Part shown: piece after piece, positions 33,501 to 46,199 of the stretch | Layout: every line of letters begins with the position of its first letter | How positions within the stretch are numbered: position 1 is the stretch's first letter | Origin: Salarias fasciatus | Taxonomy: Eukaryota > Chordata > Actinopteri > Blenniiformes > Blenniidae | Reading direction: 5' to 3' | Length of the DNA stretch: 64,000 nt | NCBI RefSeq assembly: GCF_902148845.1 | Contig: NC_043755.1 | Location: forward strand, 11,239,290 to 11,303,289 | Position numbers and translations under genes: made by a program | The notes under the pieces: generated by a model | What the model saw: only the letters and a program-made list of their open reading frames with translations | Told to the model about the DNA's origin: nothing | Databases searched by the model: none

Positions 33501-35141
33501 AGTTTTTTTTAACTGTGTTTACAGTGTTAAGCAGATTTTGTCAGCAGAAATAGTGTTGCACTCATGTGCAGTGTTGTACAATTTACCAAAAATGAAAAAG
33601 CAGTTCCTTCTCTGAAAAACAGTGAAACTATTTCAATAACCCTTTATTTTGCACTCACTCATTCTTCAGTCTATTCCATGTATCTCTCTCAATGTCTTTC
33701 TCTCATTCCATGTCTCAAACTAGGAAAACTAGAACATCCTAAAACATTTGTACAAGATTTTATTTCCTCTGCACATTTTTTTTTTTTTTTTTTTACAATT
33801 CTTTTATATTTGCAGAAGTGTAGCCTATACTGCATATGACTTTTTGGACATGTATATAGTTTTATGTGCACGGTGCCTATAGTCAGTTATGGAATTACAA
33901 CGGTGGCAATGGCTTAATGTAAAAAAATAATCTCACAAATTCAAAAATATTTCAGAAGCTCGGCCCATCTCAGTGTCCACACTCCTTCATTTAAAACATG
34001 CAGAAACTTCCCTGTGCTTGACAAAAGGTTAATAGTCACTTTAATTAACAAGTACTGTAAATAGTTACTTTTGAATGTTTGAGGATTTTTATTGTCTTGA
34101 CACACTGCTTTGTGTGAAGTTGCTTGGTTTCTTTGGACACTTTCAATCCCAACAGGAAGCATATTTTGATTTGTGGTTTATTTGTTAAGTTCAATCAGTT
34201 TAACACTATTTGCATTGTGAATAAACAGGTTTTGAAAGGTACAGATTTACAATTTCCATTTCAGCAACAGGTGGCTTTTAAGGTCAACATGATAAATAGC
34301 TGGAATGACAGTGAACCATTTGTTTTTACTACAGAACCAACAGAAGCTTCAGGAGAATCTCCTCTATACTTTGTGTTGTGCTTTGTTGTGTTTTATTGTT
34401 TTGCTGATTGCAGTATTTGCATAACTTAGATTGAATGTTACAAATATCTACTTACCAACAAGGATGGTCACAGTTTTCTCATGAAATTTCTGGCTTGATT
34501 CCTGGTCTGGGTTGATCCACACGTAAACTTTTAACTGGTCTTCATTTCTCTTCACATTTGCAATCAGCAGCGAGCAGTTTCCCTCTGAGGCGTCACCCGG
34601 AACTGAGGTGCGTCTTCTGAACTGGTATTCCATTGTCTGAGGCCTCAGTCCGTCATACACCACAGGATAATTGATTTTATGATACTGATACCAGATGACC
34701 CTGGAGTGAGGTTGTGTCTGGCATGGGATCACCACACAGCTCCCCTCCACCGCTGTTACTGTTGTGGGTGTATTGATTTCCCAGATTTTTGCCTGCTGAA
34801 CAACTGAGATACCTTTACAAAATTAGAGGAAAGACACAATTGATAACACTCAAGACAGGTTGTTATTAGTAGTATTCATTTAGTTCTGTGGTCAGTTGTG
34901 GTAATAAGTGAAGAAAAAAATCGTATGATGTGAAAAAACTAGTTCAGCACAATAAACATCACCATAGTTGTATTGAAATATGAGTTAACAAATAAATATA
35001 TTTTATTTTTTTTTATATTATTCAGGAAATGTAATACAATAATTGATATTCGAATGGATGAAGTTCAATGTTCTTACCAGACAACAATGCCAGCAGTGGA
35101 AGGAGATGAGCAGTCCCCATGAAGAAAACACCCATTACCAT
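27558..35141 (-). CDS. Siglec/CD22-like Ig-superfamily receptor, nine coding exons, 524 aa
   Basis: Exons (minus strand, 5' to 3'): 35,078-35,141 signal peptide ([20 protein letters not shown]); 34,456-34,812 V-set Ig (EGSCVVIPC to NCSLLIANV); 33,062-33,361 C2 Ig ([20 protein letters not shown]); 32,708-32,971 C2 Ig ([18 protein letters not shown]); 28,508-28,789 C2 Ig ([17 protein letters not shown]); 28,331-28,424 membrane span ([20 protein letters not shown]); 28,167-28,223; 28,005-28,060; and 27,558-27,658 ending [12 protein letters not shown]. The Ig exons are phase 1 and the total is 525 codons with no stop, so the model is coherent. The paired CP/SPP Cys pattern in the first C2 domain is typical of Siglecs. 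The tail has Tyr motifs ([18 protein letters not shown]) but no canonical ITIM. The usual sialic-acid Arg of the V-set F strand is not evident (the strand reads KVYVWI). A 2.9-kb transposon lies in the intron between the last two C2 exons. Confidence 0.88.
30099..30383. mobile_element. hAT-like MITE (CAGTGGTTCTCAAACTTTTT start)
   Basis: The left end is the familiar CAGTGGTTCTCAAAC terminus and the right end GAAGTTGAGAATGGCTG is its imperfect inverse, preceded by GGGGTCGGGACCCCG. I do not see a clean 8-bp duplication, so decay or a slightly different end is possible. Confidence 0.65.
30465..31300 (-). mobile_element. L2 LINE fragment with reverse-transcriptase core
   Basis: Minus-strand frames carry [15 protein letters not shown] and SYADDTQLY (RT domains 4-5, including the catalytic Asp pair) followed by [12 protein letters not shown] and [18 protein letters not shown], overlapping the region kept in the copy at 6,040. 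Frames are broken and both ends are missing. It is nested in the inverted-repeat element at 29,275-32,159. Confidence 0.88.
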
Positions 35142-36515
35142 GAAGAAGGTCACCTTTAAAGTCTGGATTCCTGAAATTGCAGCAGCTGAAAAATGCTTCT
35201 TCTGTTACATGCAGAAGATCTCTGCCATTCTCTAGTATTTTGCATAACACAAAGCAATATGTGGAATTTTCTGATCCAGTGGATCCTGGAAAAAGACTAA
35301 TTTCCACAAAATGTAAATTCAGTGAATGAAATGGATGCCTTACCTTAGCAGAAAAACTGTTGCCTGTGTGTGTCTGTGAAGGGCCACTAATCTGTTGCTG
35401 TGTTTAAGTCCACCTTTTGACCACTAATGGATTCCCTCACACCCCCTCTGTTCTATTCAGTCTGAAATAGGAACTTGCTGAGTCTGTTTAAAGCAGTCAG
35501 CTTGAACCAAGAAAAGACTCTGAAAGAGAAACTCTATTGCTTTTTATAAGTTCTTCACTTCACAGACAGTAAAATGCATTCTCTGCTAACATAGAGTGAG
35601 CTGCTGCAAGATTCAGAGTTTGTGAATTTTGTTGTATTTTCTTGAGTAAATAAAATTATTGGACAGTTCATTCTGATTGTCTTCCACATCTGCATTGTCC
35701 ATTACAGGACAAACACTCACACCCACAGGCAAGTGTCACTTCACTGATTACTTCATCATTTTTTTCTGGTTTTGGATAATAAATCTGAATTTTACACTCA
35801 TCTTTGGCAGTGCCTGGCTCAGTGGGTACTCCTCCATGCACCTTCCTCCCTCAAACATCACAGGTCGATCTTTTTTCACCCAGTTAGTTTAAGAAAGTGA
35901 ATATATAAGATAAGATAAGATAAGATAAGATAAGATAATCCCTTATTGATCCCCAGAGGGGAAATTCGGGTATTGCAGCAGTACAGGGCAAAGAACAACA
36001 AGGGTAGTGACATGGAAGTGACATGGAACTCAATACAGTTGACAATAATGATAAAGTGCCATATGAACGTTTCAAGTTTTCACATTAATCTAAACAGACG
36101 TGTTATTTTGAGCCTAAAACATTAAGAAAATATAAAAAATTGCTTGAGTTGGAGATGCAAATTCTTCAGCTCCTGTTTCATTGTTAAAAATGTCAAAATT
36201 ACATTACTTTATAAAAATAGGTTATTAATAAGCCACATAAGATTACATGCAGGACTCTCATTTTTCAATCAGTCTTCCATTTGCCTGCTTTTGTTCTGGT
36301 ACATGAAGACTCACAAAAAGATTTGTAGAACATTAAGCAATGATCTTAAGTGTTGTGATCATATTCCAGCATTGATGAAGCAATGGCATTAGCTAAAACA
36401 TACAATTCCCTGGTTATTGGAAAAATGCCACATTAAGTTTAAATAAACAATTAAAAAACACAATATACAAAGAAGAAATTATCTGAGGAGTTGTGCTCTG
36501 AACAAAACCTTTTTG
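35142..36515. other. Intergenic region upstream of the minus-strand Siglec gene
   Basis: No gene is visible. It should contain the Siglec-C promoter, read leftward, but I cannot name a core element with confidence. A short (GATAA)n run at 35,906-35,938 followed by CCCTTATTGATCCCCAGAGG resembles the 3' tail of a common fish retroposon. Confidence 0.55.
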
Positions 36516-36519
36516 TGCT

Positions 36520-38448
36520 TCTGCAGTTATGTGGCCTGGCATTAGTTGTTTTTGGACTCGTGGAAATATTTCTGTGCAGCAGTTGCATGACTGAAGATGC
36601 CTCCACGCCAGGATGTGCCATTTTCCTGACTGGAGTGAGGCGATTGCCTTCGTCACGTTGTTTGGCTGGGATGGAGCCTTGAAACAAAACAGCCATATGC
36701 TCTCCGTGGTAATGCGTACCACAGGGCCACAGGGGCCAGCTTCAGGAATCAAGTGAGTATAAATTTCAACTATTCTGTGTTGTCAGGTGTGAACCGATTG
36801 AACACACATTCTGACTTTGTCCTTCCTGTGTAGTTTTCGGCTGTCGTCCACGATGGTCTCATTGACCTGATTGAAAACTATAACAGTATTCAGCTGGTCA
36901 GACACTCAGTGGAGCAACTGCAGGAGGATGTAAGTCCAGCATTATCTGCCTGACTCATTCTGACAACACATAACACTGCCGTATCCTGTTGGCCGGTCCT
37001 GCATGGCAGGTGAATAGATAGTAAGTTTTCGCCTTGTACTAAACATGACAAAAGACTTATAACTGGACAGACATATATACTTAATATCTTAGATTTGTTT
37101 AATCTCTGTTTCCAGCTTCGCTGTTGTGATGTGAACAGTTCTGTTGACTGGAGAGACTTCGGCCTTGATGGAAATTCGGTGCCTGAGTCGTGCTGCTGAA
37201 ATGTCTCCGCAAACTGTGAGAAAAGGGTCATGACAGATGCCTCCAAAGTTCACGTACAGGTAAACTTCCCCATATTTGTTGCTACGGAGCAGAGAGTGTT
37301 GTTGATGACGTCCTTAAGACTCCTTAATGAGATGAGTTGAGGAGGTCTGACTGAGGACAGGCGGAGTGCAGTGGTCTGGAGGAGTGGAGGAAGTGGTGCG
37401 TTATGTGGAGATCATCAGAAAGGCAGTTGAATGGGGTCAGGCCAGAGTATGTCCTTTGGTGTGAGTCAGGAAGTCAATGCATTGATGGAGTCCAAAGCTG
37501 TCAATTCAGGATAACAAGTCTCTGGTGAGGAGGAGACTGTGAATGTTGAAGCTTCTCAGCAGTATTATATGAGGGGAAAGAGTGGAAAATTCGGGTGAGA
37601 AATGTGGTAAAGTCAGTTAAAAAATTAGAGTGCGGCTTCGGAGGTCAGTATAGAATAGTGTGGGGCGGGTCCAGGAAGCTTGAAACCAGTGAATGAGCTG
37701 AATGCAGGAACTGAAAGAGGCACGACTTTCCATTTCTGGTGGGGAAATTACTATGAAACCGCCACCACAGTTGTTGCCATGGGAACGAGAGTTGTAAACA
37801 AAGCCACGCGTGGTGGATTAGTGGAGCTGGGAGCAAACTTCCAGCAGGCACATATAAACACAGTAGCAGGGGCTGGATGGATGAATAAACAGGTCGAGGC
37901 TTCACTCCCACGCAAGTACAGAGACACAGTTCATTCCAGCCGTAAAACCGTAAAACCATGCCAGCTTCCATTCAACCACATTTAGTTGCATTTCATTTCT
38001 GGTTTTCAGTGATGACAAAACAACCTGAACATTTCTTCTGCTAATTTAGACAATTGGGAACTTTACAACGGTCAGTTATTAGTTTAACAAAATAAGAAAG
38101 GTGATGTGCACAACTGTGCATTACATTTAAAATAAGTAAATGAAAATTAAAATAAGCCTCAATATGTTTCTAACAGGTTTGGTCTGGCATTTAACACCAA
38201 ATAATTCCTGTCATTTGTCACCTAAAAACTAAGTCTACAGGACTTGATACAACAAAGATGTCACTGTGTAAAGAGACAGATGTAGACGTGAGGGTGGCTG
38301 ATCCGTCTAATAATATCTCCGCTTGCAAAGGGGGAAATGTGCTTATGTCTTCCTTTCTCACCTCGGGCTGCATGAGGCAATGAAGGCTCTGCTGCAGACC
38401 AACATCGTGTGGGTGATCGTGGCAGTGCTTGATACTAATTTCCTGCAG
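36520..38448 (+). pseudogene. Tetraspanin pseudogene
   Basis: Four tetraspanin pieces are in order. About 36,524-36,720 has LCGLALVVFGLV (TM1) and, after a frame change, AIAFVTLFGWDGALKQNSHM (TM2 and inner loop). Exon 36,834-36,929 encodes FSAVVHDGLIDLIENYNS and HSVEQLQED. Exon 37,116-37,259 encodes LRCCDVNSSVDWRDFG and VPESCC (the CC and PxSCC motifs of the large loop), with an in-frame TGA at 37,197 directly after it. About 38,376-38,448 encodes HEAMKALLQTNIVWVIVAVL (TM4), but its acceptor reads CG instead of AG and one base appears lost. Several lesions together mean it is dead. The paralogous copy in unit B is deleted; a copy in unit A would lie left of the window. CD37/CD9-like membership cannot be resolved. 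Confidence 0.8.
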
Positions 38449-38659
38449 GTACATAACAGAAGTAAACCAATGTCAGTAACACATCTGAGTAACTGGGTCT
38501 TCTCATCTTTGTGTCTAAATAGCCTTGTGAACATTTCTTTATTGAATGTGTTGATATATTTGATCTTATTTGTGTGATTCTTTAAAACTTGAACTCAGGA
38601 ACACTTTTTACAGACAGTCTGATTATTTGTGTTTTATTTCAGACACAATTCCATTACAG

Positions 38660-39178
38660 TTGGACAACATTCAAAAATCAAATGAATAGTTTCATACAAT
38701 TAAAAAATAAATTCAAAGACCAGATCACCTGCAAATAATAATTCAGCTGCTAGTTCCTATGAAAGTCACAGGAAGGATGTCTGATTATCAGCTTCACAAC
38801 ATCGCTCATCTAAAAAAGGATGTGAAGTTGTGCTTTGTTCTGTGACTTATGACTCAAAGGGCTTTGATGAAATGTTGTGTTGTCTTGAAAATTGAAGTTC
38901 ATGTCATTTTAAGCCTCAATTGCAAGAAAACATCAAATAAATAATAAGGTAAAATGGCATTGCAACCTTTGATTACAGGGCAGCAGTCCAAAAAGTCCAC
39001 AGAATAATATTCAATTACAACAAGTTTAGTTCCTCAAAACTGAAAGTAAGCTTCTTCTTTACTATTTTATTACTAAGTATTCCTTAACATGTTCCCTGCT
39101 TAAATAGGGCATTCAAGAAATTGACTGCTTCTGATGTCAACAGCTCACTTTTCTTTCAGACACATTTTTGTTTCCTCA
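38660..39178. other. Duplicated block alpha, unit C copy
   Basis: Matches 2,885-3,440 with minor indels. It begins directly after the tetraspanin relic and is cut at about 39,178 by the 5'-truncated LINE. No gene is seen. The preceding gap, 38,449-38,659, is also empty. Confidence 0.8.
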
Positions 39179-39862
39179 GAACAACAGGTTCCACTTTAAC
39201 ATCGCTGGAATAACAATCCCGTCCATCACTGAGAAGCCAGTAAAGCGCTTAGGCAAGATGTTTGGCAGCACATTAAGGGATACGGCATCCATTAAAACAA
39301 CTTGCGCTGAGCTGGATGGTTGGCTGAAAGCAGCTGAGCAATCAGGGCTGCCAGGGAAGTTTAAGGCCTGGCTGTACCAATATGGGATTCTCCCTAGAAT
39401 TCTCTGGCCTCTCCTGGTCTATGATGTGCCTCTGTCAACAGTGGAGACCTTGGAGCGGAAGGTGAACAGCCATCTCAGAAGATGGCTGGGACTCCCCAGG
39501 AGCCTCAGCAGCGCTGCACTCTATGGCTACAGCAACAAACTACAGCTGCCACTGAAATCGCTGGAGGAGGAATTCACGGTGACTAAGACAAGAGCAGTGC
39601 TGCAGTACAGAGACTCTGTGGACCCAAAGGTTTCTAATGCTGGTGTGGAGGTGAAGACTGGTAGAAAGTGGAGTGCAGAGAAGTCAGTCCAACAAGCGGA
39701 GTCCAGATTGCATTTCACCAGGCTGGTGGGAGCAGTGACAAGAGGAAGGGCTTGCTTTGGCTCTCTCCCGACGAGGAACGTGGCACCAAAAGGGAATCAG
39801 GAGCAGCAACAAGTTCAGCAGGAAGTAAGAGCAGGGCTGGAGGAGTAGAGGTTCTGTGGAGC
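39179..39862 (+). mobile_element. REL-endonuclease-type LINE, left part
   Basis: An open frame to 39,848 encodes the post-RT region of a site-specific-type LINE (motifs GKMFGSTLRD, WLYQYGILPRILWPL, HLRRWLGLPRSLSSAALYG). This wording is familiar from R2/NeSL-like reverse transcriptases in fish genomes. The element is 5'-truncated at the alpha block, and its right part lies about 6.3 kb away (46,200-46,915), separated by a retrovirus-like fossil. Confidence 0.75.
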
Positions 39863-42649
39863 TGTTATGGCAATTTTATTTAATAAAGGGCTTCCGCCGG
39901 TGAGTTCGTTTTGGTATCTTTTATTATGCTGTACAGCAGGAGAAGTCACGCAGTCAACAGAGTAACAGAGTGAGTTCTGCCCTCGCAGGGGCGTGCAAGC
40001 CTCTAATAACTATCTGCTGCGTTCACTCCCAGGGGCCTTGACCGCACCCAGCCGCAGGCTGGACACAGGAAGACTCCCACGAGTGCCGCAGCTGCTACGC
40101 TAAGATTATCAGGAAAAGTAAATTCTAGACAAAGCATTCATGGTTCCCCACACATCTTAGTGTGTGAGCTACGGTTGTTTACAAAAATACCTCTGCGAGC
40201 ACTACAAGTGAGAAAAAGCATGCATACATGAGAAATTTCCATTACATTCCCCCCTTTTGATTAAATCAACCACGGTTTAATCAACTTCAACACATGGGAG
40301 ATGCCAACAGACACCCCACATCAGTCAATCAACCCCAAATCATCAGCATCATCATCATCAGAATCATCAGAACGGTGAGCGAACAAGGACGCAAACAGTT
40401 CAGTGGAATGAAGCAAAGTATAATGAGCCAAAGTAGTTGTGAACATGCGAGCAACCAGACAACGGACTAGGGGAATAATGCAGCAGGAGAAAACCCCCAG
40501 AATCGACAGGAAAATAGCAAGCATGCCAGCAACCTTAGTAAGCCAAGCTCGCCAGCTGCCCTCAGTCAGCCATCCCAGAAGTCCCATCCAGACAAGGGGA
40601 CACCCGTTTCCTGAGAGCTCAATTCAGCAAGCAGGGAAGACAGCTGAGTGTCTACGTTAGTCATGTTCTCTGAGATGTCAGGAACCCAGGAGCAGTGCTG
40701 ATCACCTATGAGAGGGCAAACCCCCCTTTCTTTTCAAGAAGGAGGTCCAGGGCCACTCTGTTCAGCAGGCCCAGGACACACAGCCTTCTGCTCCTCCATG
40801 AGGAGGCCAAACCCATCAGTAACAAGACCAGTGAGGCTCTCATGCTGGTTATGAATGGTGCCATGCTAAGGGAAGACACCTCCTTAGAATGCTGCTGAAA
40901 AGGAGAGGGAAAGGGAAAGGGTAAGGGAAAGACTAAGACTAAGGGTAAGGGTTAGAGTGAGAAGCATTAGGATGTCGCAGCTCTGAGCCAGTGCTATTCC
41001 TGCCTGCATGCAGAAATGTGTAGAGAGAATCCTGGAGAGGAACAGGAACAAGGAATGGTAAAGTGTTAGCGGAGACAGCATAAGTCTTAAAAGCACAAAC
41101 AGTACAGTTGGCATCATGTGACTCTGGAGCTACCGCAGGGGCAGCTCTCCGCCACAGGCTGTCCTGGAGTCCTGTGAGGTCCACCATACGTCTGCAACGA
41201 AGCAGGGGGGCCACTGTGGTTTGGGGCAGCAGCACCCTCAGGAGCAGGAACATCTTCACCGTTGCCTAGTGGAGGGTGGACTACCTCACACAGGAGCTGA
41301 TCTCAGGGATTATTCTGCCCTGTGGCTGGGAGATCAGCTGCTGGAGTCAGGGTGGTGCTGGGAAAGGCTTACAGTGACTCGCCTGGCTCCAGGTAGCTCG
41401 CTTTGCTACCTTAAAGGCAGCATGAGTCCAGCAGGACCTGGACCTGGCCACTGCCTGGCCTTCCAGTGTTTCCTGCAGAAGTCCTTCACCCGGATCCAGT
41501 CACCTGGGTTCAGCCAGCGAAGAGTGGAGAGGCCCTTCAGCCAGGAGGGGAAGGGCCCTGTGATGGTCTGTCTGATCTGAAACAGAGCAGCTCCACAAAG
41601 TCCACCATCAGGTGGTCACAGAGTACTCAGGTGGCAGTGAGCAGCATTCCCCACAGCGTTCTCCTCGCCTTGCCTTGTGAGCTGCACACACCAAACACTC
41701 TACAGTGCTGTTCTGCCACCACTTAGAACTTCCCAGAAAACCACAATGATGTGAGCTGTTGGGAATGATAAGGCCTGATGTACCATTCCCCCCTCAGAAC
41801 CACCATGTACACCAAGAATATATCACATCAGAATGGGTTAGTCTGTTAATCGAAGCTCCGAGCGAGAAAAAAACTGTCCTCATTCCCCAGAAAGTTGGTG
41901 AGAGTGTAAAGGAGGGGCTGAGCAGTCTGAAGAGACAGCTCAATGAAAACAACCTCAAACACAAGCTGCATGTTATCAGCATGCCCTTCAACGCCGTCCA
42001 TTCCCCCGGCGTGAATCCCAAACAACCTGAGCCTGGCGGTCAAAACAGCGCATCGTGAAGCAAGCTGCTAATATAGAAGGAACATTATCATTTTACCAGA
42101 ACTATCAGAACCATAACATCACAGTTTGTTCAATATCAGAAACAACGAAATGACAGGTCGAGACAGAAAAGTGAAGAAAGACTGCAGGGCCTGGGATGCT
42201 TCCAGTGCATCTGGAGTCCAGGAAACCTGCAAACATGCAGTCAGAGACCTAATGGGAGCAATAAAATCAAAATCATTTGGAATAAACTGTCGACAGCAGG
42301 AATACATTCCCAGGAAAGAGACAACCTGTTTCCTGGTGAGCGGATTTGGTGTGAAATCAGGTGTATCATATGGACCGTCCGTCTCAACTAAACACCTTCA
42401 GCAGTTATTCACGCCATAACACATCCAATACCTGTAACCACTGTCATCATCCAGGACGTGTTAATGTGACACTTGGCCTCAGTGTTACTCAGCAAGGTTT
42501 AGCTGAGCTTATTAAGCTACATAATCTATGTTCGGTCCACAAATATTCCAGCTAAAACAGATGGAGATGGAAGTTCCATCTGTGTCAGTGGATCTTGAAA
42601 CTGACATTTGATTGAGGCTTCTTGTAGCCAATCATAAACAAACCTTCAC

Positions 42650-43087
42650 TTAAAGGTCTAATACATGATTTTCTCGAAAAGACGAAGCCCCAAGTCTGTT
42701 ACTCACTTTTTGAACAACGCGCATGCGCCAGACCATCCGCCCGGCTCTCCTGCTTCTCCCAGGAAACGCGGAAGTGTACGAGCGCGATCTCCGCTTCTCC
42801 GGCGTGCACGGCTCTGTTTACAGTTTCTGCGATCGTCCTCGCTCATAAATAAAGCTTTTTTCCCGAAACAGTTACAGTTTCATTATGTCAGACTCGCCAT
42901 CGGTAAGTACTAGCTCAGAAGCTCACCGGCTACATAAACACTCTGAATGCGCAAAAGGGAGAAGCTGATTGGGCGCAAGCACGTAGAACCGCCTCGCGAA
43001 AGCAGCTCGTCAGAATGATTGACAAACGGACCCACCAGTTATTTAGATGATCCACCCAGAAATCAAAATCATGTATTATACCTTTAA
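42650..43087. mobile_element. TTAA-flanked MITE (piggyBac-like target)
   Basis: TTAA lies at both ends (42,650-42,653 and 43,084-43,087). Just inside, the termini AGGTCTAATACATGATTTT and its near-perfect inverse (AATCATGTATTATACCT) form terminal repeats. The interior is GC-rich (GCGCATGCGCCAG) with no transposase. Duplication of TTAA is the hallmark of piggyBac-type transposition; the terminal sequence itself I cannot match to a named family. Confidence 0.8.
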
Positions 43088-43438
43088 ATAAGTTCTCTTG
43101 TGTGTTTAGCATTGGTATATTTTCTCCATAATACGTACAGATAAACATAAAGTTCAAAATATTAAAGCATGACATCTTAAATAATTTCACTAAGACGATG
43201 AGCCTCACAGCCTGTGGTCAGAGCCACAGCGCTGTGGGGGGAGAAGTGACCCATAAGGGAGGCAGCCTGCTGCCTCTTCTTTCTCCCTTTATCAGGATTG
43301 ATCAGTCCTGTTGACCCATTAATATTTCTCCCTTGAGAGTGACGAGATACAATAAACACATCATCATTTGAAAGTTGCTAAAATAACTTTAGGAATTCCA
43401 ATTACCTGTCTTTTTCTCTGTCTGTGTGGTGTTGTAAG

Positions 43439-43440
43439 TG

Positions 43441-43512
<72 letters not shown>
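43439..43512. repeat. (TG)n microsatellite
   Basis: About 36 TG units with two C interruptions near the edges. The Cys-Val peptides across it are not genes. Confidence 0.97.
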
Positions 43513-43518
<6 letters not shown>

Positions 43519-46199
43519 CTGACCTCGGCGATCAGCCAGCAGTCAACATGTCGTCATCACGTCGGAAGTTTCCACGTTCGTAGTCAAAACCCCATCGCCT
43601 CCACAACCTCCTCAACCGCCAGCCGCCCCGCCTCCAGCCTCTGGAGCAGCTCCCTCCATTATTGTGTCCACTGCTTCCACAGCCACAACAGTTTCTCCTT
43701 CTCTCCTGCATTAAAAAAAGTCTCAGCAGAAAGAGAAGAACAGAATCACCGCACATGTCCTCACAGGCTCAGGAAAAACCAATTTCTCCCTAAATCTGTG
43801 TCAATCTGAGTCCCTCTAGTTGTGTGTGTGTGTGTCTGTACTACCCGCTGCTGTGAAGCTGCTCCCCTCAGGTCAGCGCGGCGCGGCTGGCAATGGAGGA
43901 TCGGGATTGTGGATCGGAGCGATGGGGGTACCTGCAGGAATTTTCTAACAAAACAAACAAATGCTTCCCAGACAGAAAACAAAACAAAAACACCTTAGTA
44001 TATTATTTTGTACTAAATTATCTGATCGGTGCATCTTCAACCTCACATCATCAGCTCACTAGGCTGTGTGTGTGATGCTGTCTCTCAGGCCTCTGCAATT
44101 GTTTTATATTCAACTGTCCTCAGCTCCTCAGCTGATAAAGATGCAGCTACTGAATGAACTGTTTGTTTTACAGTTCGCTTTGGAGGGTCTGGAATAAAAA
44201 AAAACCCTCTCAAGATTAAATTAATAAGGTTTTACATTCTGATCCTAACAAAGTGAACTTTTGTTCCGTTTGTTCTTGAAAACACAATTCGCATACGTGG
44301 TTATTCGAGCATGCTCATTGGCATATCATGTCAATAGTACAAATTGCAGAACATGTACTTCAGCGTAGGTCTTACGATATGCTGAGAGAGATGGCGAATA
44401 TTGGAGGGTTGGATCAGCAGTCGGCTGAAATCACGCGTTGTCGCACGAACCGTCCCAAATCATTCCATTGCCCATCGCGGGATTTGGCAAGGGAACTTTG
44501 GAAATATTTGTGAGATACTGAAACATTAAACAAAGACATCTGGACAGTAGACAGACATACAGACGCTTGCCATTGAGTCCTGTTAAAAAAACGTTGATAT
44601 AGTCAAATCACTGTCAAAGTCCTGGAAAAAAACATTGTTCATAGTCAACATCACGTCCTGTATGCACAGTGCATATAATATGCACTGGGGTTTGTCTGAA
44701 GTTTTAAATTTGCGGTTGATGTGAGCACCATCTCCAGTTTGATCATCGACTGTCTGTCAATCAGAGTCATCGGGCAAAGTTTAGACAATAAGAACATGTC
44801 GCATCTCAGTGGACATGGAAAGCTTTCTTCTATCACCAGGAGTCAACATCCAATTCACCGTCCCAGAATCAACCAAGTTTATAAAAATAAACTAAAATAA
44901 AAATCCCACAGATTTCCGTGTTATCTTGAGCGTGAGCATGGGAAACCTCAGATGTACATCAGTAATTGAGCATGAAATACAATTAATCAATGTGTTGTTT
45001 TTTTGTATTCTTTTCAAGCTCTGCTACTCTATCCTGACCCTGTGCAAGCTGTGTGTCAGTGCAAAGCGCTTCTTCATTGCGGTTAGCGGGTTGTGTGTTA
45101 TTTTGCGTACGTCACCCATGCCATCAGTGCGTGGTGATTTCATCTTCTCAGTCAGAATTTCCTCCGTCAGTTGGATAAGAATTCAACGTGACCCGGTGTC
45201 CCCCCTTCTTGTGCTCCTCTGCCTGGTTCTCCACACCATCGTCCATGTCCACAGTTCTTATGTGGGCAGTCACGGACCCAGTGTCCAGTCTGTCCACCAG
45301 CCTCACCCTGGCGTCCTCCGTCCCCGTCAGGGTGGTGCTTGTAGCTTGAGCCCTGAGGAGAGTTGCTTCGGAAGAACCATGAATGATGTTGTGCTGTTGG
45401 CTCGGTTTTTACTTCCATCGTTCATCCAGGAGGTGGTGCTTTCCAGCGCCGATGTGTTGGGAGTGTCTGACAGACCAGACCACTCCTTCAGTAGGAAGCC
45501 GATGCAGAGGTGGAGTTCGACACGTCAGAGAGAGTGGGAGTAGAGTAGAGCAGAGGCCACGGTGGTTGGATGGATGTTTGAAGGGGAGGAGTCCAGTCAC
45601 TTTCCTCACACATCCGACGTCCAGTACGAATCAACCTCGAAAGAGAGCAGATGGCACGGAGACACATGTATCTGTAGTAAAACCCTTTCATGTCCCTCAT
45701 GATGTTTTCTCTCCCTGTTCTCTCCCTAAGCGGATGTCCCTCTGCTTTCTACCTCTGCTTCCAGCTTCACTCATCCAAAGTGACTTCTCAATCTTCTTTT
45801 TATCCCTGGTTTTCCTGTTTCCCAGTGAACATTTTAGCAGAACCAGTCACTGTCTCATGCTCAAACTTCCCCCCTTTGGGGAACCCAAACCATTCACTCA
45901 ATTCTCTCACACGTCCCACACACTCGGGCCCATACCTTCCTGACATGTCATTACATATTGGGGTGTCTGGAGGACTCTTCTCTTGAACAGATCTGTTACC
46001 CATTTTCAATTGGACGTCTCCAATGGCCTTTTCGCCTCTACGGTCCCAGCCCAGACCCGAGGGTGCAAAAGTGCTAAAAAACCCTCTCCAATCTCTCTCC
46101 CACTCCAAACACTAAACACTCTGGGAGGATTGAAGTTTTATGCTGTGTATTATAGTGACCGGCACTACATCAGTCACTCGCCCTCCAACCAGTCCAATA

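Noticed and set aside
37197-37199. In-frame TGA in the tetraspanin exon as a possible selenocysteine codon
   Set aside because: Other exons of the gene carry a frameshift and a broken acceptor, so ordinary decay explains it.
40884-42058. Host genes in the ORFs at 40,884-42,058
   Set aside because: They fall inside the retrovirus-like fossil and show no host domain.
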